Source: JAENVT01 sp031373785
GTDB lineage: Bacteria; Actinomycetota; Acidimicrobiia; Acidimicrobiales; Ilumatobacteraceae
Direction of reading: 5' to 3'
Assembly: GCA_031373785.1 (NCBI GenBank)
Contig: JANMNE010000097.1
Coordinates: 1-33,072, forward strand
DNA length: 33,072 bases
The notes beneath the pieces were generated by a model. It was not told the DNA's origin, ran no database searches, and was given only the letters and a program-made list of their open reading frames with translations. Shown here one piece after another: positions 15,471 to 22,847 of this stretch. The first letter of the stretch is position 1. Each line of letters opens with the position of its first letter. Position numbers and translations under genes: made by a program.

Positions 15471-15944
15471 ATGCGCCCCCGAGACGTTCTCGTCGTGACA
15501 TCTGCGTTGCTGGCGTTCCTGGGCGGATGCTCGAGCGACGACACGCCCGCCGCGGCGAATCCCGCCGCGACGACGACCGCGACGCCGGGCGTGTCTGCAG
15601 CGCCGAACGACGGTGCGGTGCCGACTGTGTGCCAGGCAGACACGACCGACGGTCGGCCAACGGTGACCATCGACGTCGACGATGCGTCCGACGGTTTCGG
15701 ACGCTTCGGGCTGAAGACGCCCAGCCCGTTGCCGGCAGGAACGATCCGGCTGATGGTGAACGCAGTCGACGACAACCCCGACCCGGTCAACATCACCGTA
15801 GGCAGTGCCGGTACGCCCGTCTTCCAGTTCGTGCAGGTTGAATCCGGCGTCCTCTGTTCCGCTGATCTCGAGCTCGCCGCCGGCGACTACACGGTGATGT
15901 TCGGCGACAAGTCCAAGACGTTCACGGTCGACCCTCAGTCCTGA
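15471..15944 (+). CDS. Small secreted lipoprotein of unknown function
   Basis: The protein has 157 residues from ATG 15471. It starts MRPRDVLVVTSALLAFLGGC, a signal peptide with lipobox LGGC, so it should be lipid-anchored outside the membrane. An Ala/Thr-rich linker (about 25-50) follows, then a compact domain with two cysteines (PTVCQAD and SGVLCSAD) that could form a disulphide. The ending GDYTVMFGDKSKTFTV suggests a beta-sandwich. I recognise no family. The open frame runs further upstream but is antisense to hrpA; a TAGGCT hexamer 7 bases before this ATG supports the start. A small GC hairpin follows the stop. Confidence 0.75.
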   Translation: MRPRDVLVVTSALLAFLGGCSSDDTPAAANPAATTTATPGVSAAPNDGAVPTVCQADTTDGRPTVTIDVDDASDGFGRFGLKTPSPLPAGTIRLMVNAVDDNPDPVNITVGSAGTPVFQFVQVESGVLCSADLELAAGDYTVMFGDKSKTFTVDPQS

Positions 15945-15946
15945 GA

Positions 15947-15963
15947 CGCGCCCCCGAGGCGCG
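15947..15963. terminator. GC-rich hairpin after the lipoprotein gene
   Basis: CGCGCC-N5-GGCGCG forms a perfect 6-base stem three bases after the stop at 15944, between convergent genes. It is followed by an A-rich stretch rather than a T-run. Confidence 0.35.
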
Positions 15964-16003
15964 AAACAACGAGCGCCTGTCGTGCTCTCCACCTCGGAGT
16001 CGA

Positions 16004-16591
16004 TCAGCCCGGCGCGATCGTGGTGGTCATCACGCAGTTGCCCTTTCCCTTCGGCCGCTGATACGTGAAGCCGGCTTCCTCATAGACGCGCCGAGTCAGG
16101 TTGTACAGGAACGAGTTCGAGATCTTCTTGCCCTCCGGGATGTCGTGCGGATACCCCTCGACGACGCCACCGCCCGCCTTGGCGATCAGGTCGAGAGCGC
16201 CGCGCAGCGCGGCCAGTGCAACGCCCCTGTGGCGGCAAGCCTTGTCGACGAAGATGCAGGTCAGCCGATACTCCGGGAGTTTGACCAGACCCGCCTCATA
16301 GCCCTTGCGGTGATGGATGCCCGGTAGCTCCTCCGGGCTGCCGTACTGGCACCAGCCGACGGCGACATCACCGTCGAAGACCAGTGCCGCGTGCGCTCGC
16401 CCCAGCTTCACCAGTCGTTCCTTGCGGGCGCGGCCGTTCTCACCATCAGGCTCTCGGGCGGCATCGTCGGGGTGGAACCACAGGCACCAGCAACCGGGCG
16501 CGCCGAACGAGGCGTTCCCCTGTCGCTCGATGAGCCGAGCGAAGTCGTCCCACGTGTCGGGCCCGAGCGGTTTGATCACGAACTCGTGCAT
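16004..16591 (-). CDS. GNAT-family N-acetyltransferase
   Basis: The protein has 195 residues from ATG 16591 (MHEFVIKPLGPDTW). A GNAT fold is suggested by the CoA-binding stretch VDKACRHRGVALAALRGAL and by the strand-turn YGSPEELP before it. The family moves an acetyl group from acetyl-CoA to an amine on a small molecule or protein; the acceptor is unknown. A short aromatic/cysteine-rich segment near the N-terminus (GAPGCWCLWFHPDD) is typical of one uncharacterised actinobacterial GNAT subgroup. ATG 16591 is preferred over codons further upstream because a TACGGT hexamer ends 7 bases before it. Confidence 0.78.
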   Translation of the reverse strand: MHEFVIKPLGPDTWDDFARLIERQGNASFGAPGCWCLWFHPDDAAREPDGENGRARKERLVKLGRAHAALVFDGDVAVGWCQYGSPEELPGIHHRKGYEAGLVKLPEYRLTCIFVDKACRHRGVALAALRGALDLIAKAGGGVVEGYPHDIPEGKKISNSFLYNLTRRVYEEAGFTYQRPKGKGNCVMTTTIAPG

Positions 16592-16598
16592 CTCGGCA

Positions 16599-16604
16599 AC
16601 CGTA
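16599..16604 (-). promoter_or_regulatory. Predicted -10 element, GNAT gene
   Basis: TACGGT on the minus strand ends 7 bases before ATG 16591, consistent with a leaderless mRNA. Confidence 0.45.
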
Positions 16605-16680
16605 GACCCAGATCCGGACGACCTCCGCCGCAAGTCGGGCGAACAGCGGATATCAGGCGGCAGGGTCCGGGTGTGGTCGG

Positions 16681-16686
16681 TACCAT
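16681..16686 (+). promoter_or_regulatory. Predicted -10 element, EamA transporter gene
   Basis: TACCAT ends 6 bases before GTG 16693, consistent with a leaderless mRNA for the transporter-amidohydrolase pair. Confidence 0.45.
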
Positions 16687-16692
16687 CGCCTG

Positions 16693-17589
16693 GTGGGTCT
16701 GGTCTTGGCGGGAATCGGCGTGTTGGTCTTCAGCTTCAGCTTGCCGATGACGAAGATCGCGGTGCGCGGGCTGGACCCGACCGTGGCGGCGGTCGGCCGT
16801 GCCGCTGTCGCCAGCATCTTCGCCATGATCGTGCTGCTGATCGCCAAGCCGCCGCGTCCGGACCGGGCTCAGCTGGGGCGCTTGGTGCTGGTCGTCGGCG
16901 GAGTGATCTTCGGGTTTCCGATCCTCATCGCCTACGCCCTCCGGCACACGGCGAGCCTGCATGGCTCGGTCGTCAACGGGCTGCTGCCGCTCGCAACCGC
17001 GGGTCTCGCCGTGCTGCGCGCCGGCGAGCGCCCGTCCGGCGCGTACTGGACCTGCAGCGCAATCGGATTCGCTGCCGTCGTCGCCTACGTCGTGCACGAG
17101 GGCGGAGGCACGTTGCACGCCGCCGACGCGCTGCTCATCCTGGCGGTCCTGGCGGCAGCAGTCGGGTATGCCGAGGGCGCCCTGCTGTCGCGGAAACTCG
17201 GCGGTTGGCAGGTGATCTGCTGGGCGTTGGTCCTCGGCGCACCATTGACGTGGGCCGTCACGATCGTCACCGCCAGCCGCTCAGGCCTCCATGCCACCGG
17301 AGGGCAGTGGGCGGCGTTCGGGTACACCGCGTTGTTCTCGATGTTCCTCGGCTTCTTCGCCTGGTATGCGGGCATGGCTCGGGCCGGGATCGCCAAAGCC
17401 AGTCAGGTGCAGTTGGCGCAACCGGCGCTGTCGATGGTGTGGGGCTGGCCGCTGCTCGGCGAGCACCTCTCGCTGGCGGCAGTGGCGACGATCGTGGTCG
17501 TGTTGAGCGCGGTGGTGATCGGCCGCACTGCTGTCGTACGCACAGCACAACCAATCCCCGCACCGGTACGGGATGCCACACTGACGTGA
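16693..17589 (+). CDS. EamA/DMT-family transporter
   Basis: The 298-residue protein has about ten hydrophobic segments arranged as two EamA repeats, the standard length and layout of drug/metabolite transporters of the inner membrane. The first repeat starts GLVLAGIGVLVFSFSLPMTK; the second includes FGYTALFSMFLGFFAWYAGM and ends before a short polar tail. Family members export or import amino acids and other small metabolites, and the substrate cannot be predicted from sequence. GTG 16693 is chosen for a TACCAT hexamer 6 bases upstream. The stop overlaps the amidohydrolase start as TGATG, so the two are co-translated, and the transporter may carry that enzyme's substrate or product. Confidence 0.85.
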   Translation: MGLVLAGIGVLVFSFSLPMTKIAVRGLDPTVAAVGRAAVASIFAMIVLLIAKPPRPDRAQLGRLVLVVGGVIFGFPILIAYALRHTASLHGSVVNGLLPLATAGLAVLRAGERPSGAYWTCSAIGFAAVVAYVVHEGGGTLHAADALLILAVLAAAVGYAEGALLSRKLGGWQVICWALVLGAPLTWAVTIVTASRSGLHATGGQWAAFGYTALFSMFLGFFAWYAGMARAGIAKASQVQLAQPALSMVWGWPLLGEHLSLAAVATIVVVLSAVVIGRTAVVRTAQPIPAPVRDATLT

Positions 17590-18800
17590 TGCCGTACAAC
17601 TCCACCGGGCTCGTCGTGCACGACGCCGACGCCCACGTCATGGAGACCCCGAACTGGCTCCGTGACCATGCCGATCCGGCGATCCGCGACCGCATCCCCG
17701 CACTCACGTACTCCGGCGGCAACGAGTTGCGCCAGACCGGCGATCCCACCGAGCAGCTCCGCGATGTCGATGAAGCGTTCAACCGCCTCGTCGCCCGGCA
17801 TCGGTCGGCGGAGTACCTCGACGACGAGGCAGCCGAGATCATGGCCCGCAAAAACTTCGCAGCGACCGGTGGCTTCCTCGCCGAGGACCGTGGCCGGGCC
17901 CTCGATCTCCTCGGGTTCGCCAGCCAACTGATCTTCAACACCTTCCACAACTCCCGCTTGCGGAACTGGGAGCACTCCGGCGATCTCGAACTGGCCGTTG
18001 GTGCAGCCCGAGCCCACAACCGGGCGATGATCGAGTTCTGCTCGGGTGACCCGCGCCTGCTGCCGACGCTGTACGTCCCGCTGGCCGATCTCGAGCACGC
18101 CGGCGAACTCGCCACGGAAGCCATCTCGATGGGCGCCGCGGCGCTGCTCGTCGCGTCAGGCTGCCCACCCACGCATTCACCGAGCCACCTCGCGCTCGAC
18201 GCCGTGTGGGCCGCGGCCAGTGAGGCGCGCATCCCGATCGTGTTTCACGTCGGGGGCACCGGCGAGCTGATCGACCCGAACTACTTCTGCAACGGCTTGC
18301 CCATCCCGCCCGACTTCCACGGCGGCGAGGAGAACTTCCGCTCGGTCGACTACATGGGCATCCCCGGCCCACCCGCGCAGACGTTGGCGACGATGATCTT
18401 CGACGGCGTGTTCGAACGGTTCCCCTCGTTGCGTGTCGGCGTGATCGAGCAGGGCGCGGTGTGGGTTCCATCGTGGATGCGCCAGATGGAAGCCGCCTTC
18501 GACGCGTTCTCCCGGCACGAGGAACGACTGCGGACGCTATCGCTGCGACCCAGCGAGTTCGTCCGCCGGCAGATGCGCTTCACCCCGTATCCCACCGAAG
18601 ACGTCGGTTGGATCATCGAACAGGCCGGGCCGGAGGTGTGCATGTTCTCGTCCGACTACCCACATGTCGAAGGCGGGCGGCGGCCCATCGAGCGATTCGA
18701 AGCCAGCCTGGCCGGCACATCGGCCGACGCTCGCCAGGCCTTCTACCACGACAACTTCGTCGACGTGATGGGCGCCGGGCTCGGCGCCGTCAACGCCTGA
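17589..18800 (+). CDS. Amidohydrolase-2 family metal-dependent hydrolase/decarboxylase
   Basis: The protein has 403 residues from ATG 17589. Features of the amidohydrolase-2 (ACMSD-like) TIM-barrel family are visible: the N-terminal DADAHVMETP metal motif, a central FHVGG with a metal-binding His, and the late SSDYPHVEGG containing the catalytic Asp. Relatives decarboxylate or hydrolyse aromatic and other carboxylated compounds. Between them lie an aromatic-rich FNTFHNSRLRNW and a GVIEQGAVWVPSWMRQMEAA segment common in the group. The open frame reaches far upstream, but that part lies over the GNAT and transporter genes; the TGATG junction supports this start. The stop is 3 bases from the convergent soxR stop. 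Substrate unknown. Confidence 0.85.
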   Translation: MPYNSTGLVVHDADAHVMETPNWLRDHADPAIRDRIPALTYSGGNELRQTGDPTEQLRDVDEAFNRLVARHRSAEYLDDEAAEIMARKNFAATGGFLAEDRGRALDLLGFASQLIFNTFHNSRLRNWEHSGDLELAVGAARAHNRAMIEFCSGDPRLLPTLYVPLADLEHAGELATEAISMGAAALLVASGCPPTHSPSHLALDAVWAAASEARIPIVFHVGGTGELIDPNYFCNGLPIPPDFHGGEENFRSVDYMGIPGPPAQTLATMIFDGVFERFPSLRVGVIEQGAVWVPSWMRQMEAAFDAFSRHEERLRTLSLRPSEFVRRQMRFTPYPTEDVGWIIEQAGPEVCMFSSDYPHVEGGRRPIERFEASLAGTSADARQAFYHDNFVDVMGAGLGAVNA

Positions 18801-18803
18801 GGC

Positions 18804-19301
18804 TCACGTCTCGATCGGGTCGCCCAGCAAATAGCGGGCACCTGCCCCACGTCGAGCGGCGCGGTCGCCGAGGTTGTACAGCTCGCACGTGTCGAGCGAC
18901 AGGCACCCGCACCCGATGCAGCCGTCGAGCCGGTCGCGCAACATCTCCAGCGCTGCGATCTGCTCGTCGATGCGCGGCAGCCACCGGGTCGACAAGGTGT
19001 TCCAGTCGTGGCGCGTCGGGGTGCGCTGCGACGGGAGCGAGGCGAGCGCAGCGGCGATCTCCTCGAGCGACAGACCGATGCGTTGAGCGACCCGGATGAA
19101 GGCGACACGGCGCAACGCATCGGGCTTGTACCGCCGGTGACCAGAACTGTTGCGCTCGGACTGGATCAAGCCGTTGGTCTCGTAGAACCGCAACGCCGAC
19201 GTGGCAACGCCCGCGCGAGCCGCCAACTCGCCCACCGAGAATCGTCTGAGTTCGACCCCCTTGACTTCAAGCACGGTTGAAGTTCTACCGTGACGACCCA
19301 T
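18804..19301 (-). CDS. soxR: SoxR-type redox-sensing MerR-family regulator
   Basis: The protein has 165 residues from ATG 19301. A MerR-type winged helix (about 21-90; FSVGELAARAGVATSALRFY) and a dimerisation helix are followed by the SoxR iron-sulphur motif C-X2-C-X-C-X5-C at Cys128, Cys131, Cys133 and Cys139. In SoxR the [2Fe-2S] cluster is oxidised by redox-cycling drugs or superoxide and switches on the target promoter. GGAGG lies 5 bases before ATG 19301, which supports it; GTG 19274 would give 156 residues, closer to E. coli SoxR, but has no such site. The start codon overlaps that of the Rieske gene head to head, and the predicted operator lies inside the first codons of soxR, so SoxR may also affect its own expression. 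Confidence 0.9.
   Translation of the reverse strand: MGRHGRTSTVLEVKGVELRRFSVGELAARAGVATSALRFYETNGLIQSERNSSGHRRYKPDALRRVAFIRVAQRIGLSLEEIAAALASLPSQRTPTRHDWNTLSTRWLPRIDEQIAALEMLRDRLDGCIGCGCLSLDTCELYNLGDRAARRGAGARYLLGDPIET
19261..19291 (+). promoter_or_regulatory. SoxR-dependent-type promoter of the Rieske gene
   Basis: TTGACT (19261-19266) and TACCGT (19286-19291) are separated by 19 bases, the over-long spacer typical of MerR/SoxR-activated promoters. Transcription should start near 19298, leaving no leader before ATG 19300. Confidence 0.65.
19264..19283. promoter_or_regulatory. SoxR-type operator
   Basis: Perfect 7-base inverted repeat ACTTCAA-N6-TTGAAGT. The inner 18 bases, CTTCAAG to TTGAAG, line up with the E. 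coli soxS operator (CCTCAAG to CTTGAGG) with the same length and centre. It sits between the -35 and -10. Confidence 0.7.
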
Positions 19302-20973
19302 GAATGCCTCCGCTGCCACTGTGACCGCGCCCGCAACCAACACACCAACCGAAGTGGCCCACATCGACGACCTCCCGGTCGGGTCGATGAAGATGGTCCG
19401 GGTCGACGATCACCGGCTGTGCCTGGTCCACACCTCCGACGGCGTGTTCGCCCTCGACCATGCATGCCCGCACGAGGGCTATGGCATGACCCAAGGCTCC
19501 CTCGACGGCAACCTGATCACCTGCGCCTGGCACAACTGGAAGTTTCGCGTCGACGACGGAACGTGCGTGGTCGGCGAGGAGAACATCACCACCCATCCGG
19601 CGACCGTCGACGACGACGGCACGGTGCGGGTCACGGTGCGCCGCCCGGACCCCGACGCGATGCGACCCCACCTCCTGGCCAGCCTGCGCCGCGGGATCGC
19701 TCACAACTACATTGGCCAGGTCAGCCGCGACGTCGTGCGGTTGCTGCAGGCCGACACCAACCCGGGCGAACTGGTGTGGGAGGCCGTGCAACACGGCGCA
19801 CCGCGGGCCGACTTCGGATGGGGTCACTCGATCGCCTCGGCCACCGACTGCTTGGCAATGGTCGACCTCCACGAGGGCGACCAGCGCGCCTTGCCGATCG
19901 TGCAGGCGATCGCCGGCATCGCCGAGACCGAGCGCGACCGGCCGGTCAACCCGCTGCCGGAGCCCGTACGCGACCTTCCCGCCGACGCGCTCGCTGCCTT
20001 TCGTGCCGCGGTCGAATCAGAGCAACTGGAGCTGGCCCAAGCGCTGGTGCGCGGCGCAATCCACGACGGCCGCGCTGCCACCGAACTGCGGCCGTGGTTC
20101 ACGTCCGTCGCCAGCGACCACCTGCTGTCGTACGGGCACGGTGCGATCTACTGCCAGAAGGCGTTCGAACTGCTCGACCTGATCGGCTGGGACCGCGCCG
20201 ACACCGTGTTGCCACACCTCGTGCCGACCATCGTCTACGGCACCCGCGAAGATGTGCTTCCGTACACCCGGCCGTTCATGAAGGGTCTCGCCGGTACCGA
20301 CCTCGACGCCCTCGCCGGCCTTCCCGTCGACGATCGCTGGCACGACGACGGCACGCTGCTGACCACGCTGCTCGGGAGCGACCGCAAGGCGATCGTCCCG
20401 GCCGTCACCGACGCCTTGCACCACGGGGCTGGTGTCGATGGTGTGCTCGACGTCGTGGTGCAGACCGTCGCCGAGCGGATGATGCGCTACGACCCGGCAG
20501 GCGAACGCGACCTGCTCGACGACTTCGGCTGGCTCGACATCACCCACGGCCTCACGTACGCGAACGCAGCGCGCTGGCACCACGGCATGGCGATCGCCGG
20601 GGCCGACGCCGGGCCCGACACCGTGCGCCTGGCCATGTTCACGGCGTTCCTGGCACAGTGGACCGGTCGTCACGAGTGGCATACCACGGTGGCCGAGCGC
20701 GATACCGGCCGCCAGTTCTCCGGCACGGTCGCCGAGGCCGGCGACGCCCTGCAACGCGAGGCGCTGCTCGACAACGCCTCGGCATTCATCGTGTACGCAC
20801 ACGGCATCAAGACCAGCCGGGCTGCCGCAAGGGAGGCAGCCCGCAGCGGATCCATGCTGCCGCTCCAAGCGGTTGCTCGGTTGCTGGATTCGCCCAGGTT
20901 GGAGCGGTTCGTGGCCGCCAACGTTGCCCGCTCGATCGAGTTCCTGGCAGGCCGCGCACCACGCGACGACTGA
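19300..20973 (+). CDS. Rieske [2Fe-2S] domain fused to a large His-rich helical domain
   Basis: The protein has 557 residues. A Rieske ferredoxin domain (about 17-105) carries both cluster ligand pairs: Cys56-X-His58 and Cys75-X2-His78, with the usual 16-residue spacing. The remaining 450 residues are probably alpha-helical and rich in His and aromatic residues: HSIASATDCLAMVDLH, SYGHGAIYCQKAFELLD and DITHGLTYANAARWHHG. They do not look like the catalytic domain of Rieske ring-hydroxylating oxygenases, whose D-X-X-H-X4-H iron site I do not find. I see a weak similarity in feel to questin-oxidase-like proteins, not enough to name it. An oxidoreductase fed by its own Rieske domain is plausible. 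Expression is likely induced by SoxR. ATG 19300 fits a leaderless mRNA. Confidence 0.85.
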   Translation: MNASAATVTAPATNTPTEVAHIDDLPVGSMKMVRVDDHRLCLVHTSDGVFALDHACPHEGYGMTQGSLDGNLITCAWHNWKFRVDDGTCVVGEENITTHPATVDDDGTVRVTVRRPDPDAMRPHLLASLRRGIAHNYIGQVSRDVVRLLQADTNPGELVWEAVQHGAPRADFGWGHSIASATDCLAMVDLHEGDQRALPIVQAIAGIAETERDRPVNPLPEPVRDLPADALAAFRAAVESEQLELAQALVRGAIHDGRAATELRPWFTSVASDHLLSYGHGAIYCQKAFELLDLIGWDRADTVLPHLVPTIVYGTREDVLPYTRPFMKGLAGTDLDALAGLPVDDRWHDDGTLLTTLLGSDRKAIVPAVTDALHHGAGVDGVLDVVVQTVAERMMRYDPAGERDLLDDFGWLDITHGLTYANAARWHHGMAIAGADAGPDTVRLAMFTAFLAQWTGRHEWHTTVAERDTGRQFSGTVAEAGDALQREALLDNASAFIVYAHGIKTSRAAAREAARSGSMLPLQAVARLLDSPRLERFVAANVARSIEFLAGRAPRDD

Positions 20974-20990
20974 CGCCGAACAGGCCTCGA

Positions 20991-21009
20991 TCTCCCCTTT
21001 AGGGTGAGA
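20991..21009 (+). terminator. Weak hairpin after the Rieske gene
   Basis: TCTC...GAGA and CCT...AGG pair around a short TT loop, with an internal mismatch, 18 bases past the stop. Low confidence; no T-run follows. Confidence 0.25.
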
Positions 21010-21027
21010 GTAATGACAGGGGTCGCG

Positions 21028-21057
21028 TGGACAGTCAACCTCACGTGCAGGTAGATT
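21028..21057 (+). promoter_or_regulatory. Predicted promoter of the NlpC/P60 gene
   Basis: TGGACA (21028-21033) and TAGATT (21052-21057) with an 18-base spacer resemble a housekeeping promoter. The leader before ATG 21113 would be about 49 bases, unlike the leaderless neighbours. Confidence 0.4.
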
Positions 21058-21112
21058 GCAGAAATTGTCAAGAGATCGTAAAGCTCCTGCCGTGCCCTGC
21101 CGAAAGATAGGT

Positions 21113-22219
21113 ATGTCTCGGATTCAACGAGCGGTCATGGCTGCGTCCCTTTCAGCCATCTCGCTCAGCACCCTGACCCTGTCCACAGCTACGTTCGCGT
21201 CCGGCTCCGTCGTTTCGGCGCCGACCCAGTACGTGGTCAAGGCCGGTGACTTCCTCGCCGGGATCGCCGCCAAAGCCGGCGTCACGCTGCCCGATCTGTT
21301 GACCGCCAACAGCCTGACTCCCAAGAGCCTGATCCTGCCCGGCGACAAGCTGACCGTGCCGGCGGGCGCCGCCAAACCGGCCATCGCCCCGGCCGCATCG
21401 TCGGCCCCGGTCGCGGGCAGCCTGGTCTACACAGTGAAATCTGGCGATTTCTTGCTGGGGATCGCCACGCTGTACAAGGTCACCCTGGCCGACCTGCTCG
21501 CCGTCAACAAGATCACGGTCAAGAGCGTGATCAGCCCAGGACGGCAGTTGGCCCTCCCTTCCACTGCCCTCGCACCACAGGCCCAAGCGCAGACCCTTGT
21601 GACGCCGCAGGGCTCCGCTGCCGGCGGTGTGACCTACACCGTTCAGAACGGCGACTTCCTGGCAGGCATTGCCTCGAAGTACAAGGTCACCCTCCCCGAT
21701 CTGCTGGCCGTCAACAAACTCAAGGCCAGCAGCCTGATCCTGCCCGGCGCCACGTTGGCCATGCCGGTCGGGGCCGTCGTGCCGCCAGTCGTCTCGGCGG
21801 TCGTGCCGGTGACGCCCGCCGCGTCGGCTGTGGTGCAGTCTTCTGCCGGGCCTGCCGGCGTGGTCGTCGCCTATGCGTACGCCCAACTCGGCAAGCCGTA
21901 CCGCTTCTTCACCGCAGGGCCCGACACGTTCGACTGCTCCGGTCTCGTCAAGGCGGCGTACGCCCGGATCGGGATCGAGATGGTCCATCACAGCGCGTCG
22001 CAGGCCGGGTACGGCACCGCTGTCGATACCTGGAGCGAGCCGATCAAGGCGGGCGACCTGGTCTTCATGTCGACCCACGGCACCGGCGAGATCGGCCACG
22101 TCGGCATCGCCGTCGATGCCACACACTGGATCCACGCCCCGGCACCCGGCGACGTGGTCAGGCTGGGGCCGATCCCTCCCAAGGGCATCCTGGCGACCGT
22201 GCGCCGAATCGTTCCCTGA
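21113..22219 (+). CDS. Secreted peptidoglycan endopeptidase with three LysM repeats and NlpC/P60 domain
   Basis: The protein has 368 residues from ATG 21113. A signal peptide covers about 1-30. Three LysM repeats at about 40-83, 106-149 and 175-218 each have the (Y/T)xVxxGDFLxGIA pattern and should bind cell-wall glycan. An Ala/Val/Pro linker leads to an NlpC/P60 domain (about 247-368) with the catalytic Cys275 (DTFDCSGL), His329 (GHVGI) and a third polar residue, His341. Such enzymes cut peptide stems of peptidoglycan during growth or cell separation. An in-frame start upstream at 21056 adds 19 residues that do not look like part of the signal peptide. A promoter with a 49-base leader is predicted. 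The repeats are similar to each other, suggesting internal duplication. Confidence 0.9.
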   Translation: MSRIQRAVMAASLSAISLSTLTLSTATFASGSVVSAPTQYVVKAGDFLAGIAAKAGVTLPDLLTANSLTPKSLILPGDKLTVPAGAAKPAIAPAASSAPVAGSLVYTVKSGDFLLGIATLYKVTLADLLAVNKITVKSVISPGRQLALPSTALAPQAQAQTLVTPQGSAAGGVTYTVQNGDFLAGIASKYKVTLPDLLAVNKLKASSLILPGATLAMPVGAVVPPVVSAVVPVTPAASAVVQSSAGPAGVVVAYAYAQLGKPYRFFTAGPDTFDCSGLVKAAYARIGIEMVHHSASQAGYGTAVDTWSEPIKAGDLVFMSTHGTGEIGHVGIAVDATHWIHAPAPGDVVRLGPIPPKGILATVRRIVP

Positions 22220-22225
22220 GGAACC

Positions 22226-22843
22226 TCACATCCGCGCCGTCTGCGGCGCGTTGGCGTCATCGACGATCGCCGGGTCGAACGGCGGGCGCCCGAAGATCTC
22301 GCGCAGCATCGGCTCGAACGTCTCGATCGGCTCCGTCGGGTAGTCGGGATCGAACGATTCCTGATCCCACCGCTCACAGAACTGCACGCAGCTCTCGTAC
22401 CACGGATGATCGCGGTACGCATCGCGCAGGTCGGGGTCGAGGTCGATGTGCTCGGCGTAGTACTTCATCTGGAAGATGCCGTGCATGTTGACCACCCACG
22501 TCACCTCGGCGCGCACGTAGGGGCGAATGATCGAGGCCGCGACCTGGGAGTGGTTCTCCGGCGACAGGTCGTCGCCGATGTCGTGCAACAGCGCGCCCAC
22601 GATCATCTCGGTATCGGCGCCATCGCGCATCGCCCTGGTGGCCGTTTGCAGGGAGTGTTGATAGCGGCTGATCTGGTAGCCGGCGAGGCCGTCGTCGAGC
22701 CGGCGCAGCGCCTCGATCAGCCGACTCGGCAGTTCGGAGATGTACTCACGCTCGAGACCGTGCAGGTACTGGTACTCGTCGCGGGTTCCGTTGATCATTC
22801 GGGTGAACTGGACAGTGGACCCTGCCGCGATGTTGCTCGTCAT
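22226..22843 (-). CDS. HD-domain dinuclear metalloenzyme (hydrolase or oxygenase)
   Basis: The protein has 205 residues from ATG 22843. Six likely metal ligands are present: His63, His87, Asp88, His98, His121 and Asp160 (in QH, LLHD, ENH, MHG and ERWDQ). Six ligands, rather than the four of simple HD phosphohydrolases, resemble the diiron HD oxygenases PhnZ and myo-inositol oxygenase; the 24-residue spacing from the first His to the HD pair is the same as in PhnZ. The N-terminal Tyr and Glu that hold substrate in PhnZ are not conserved: Leu53 and Tyr56 occupy those spots. It could be an oxygenase on a different substrate or a phosphohydrolase. The start is 4 bases after the methyltransferase stop, so both genes share a transcript. 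Confidence 0.75.
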   Translation of the reverse strand: MTSNIAAGSTVQFTRMINGTRDEYQYLHGLEREYISELPSRLIEALRRLDDGLAGYQISRYQHSLQTATRAMRDGADTEMIVGALLHDIGDDLSPENHSQVAASIIRPYVRAEVTWVVNMHGIFQMKYYAEHIDLDPDLRDAYRDHPWYESCVQFCERWDQESFDPDYPTEPIETFEPMLREIFGRPPFDPAIVDDANAPQTARM

Positions 22844-22847
22844 GCGC

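Noticed and set aside
20990..21112. c-di-AMP (ydaO-type) riboswitch before the NlpC/P60 gene
   Set aside because: A GACAGTCAACCTC stretch is loosely like one conserved piece, but the other conserved blocks are missing and the piece falls between the predicted -35 and -10.
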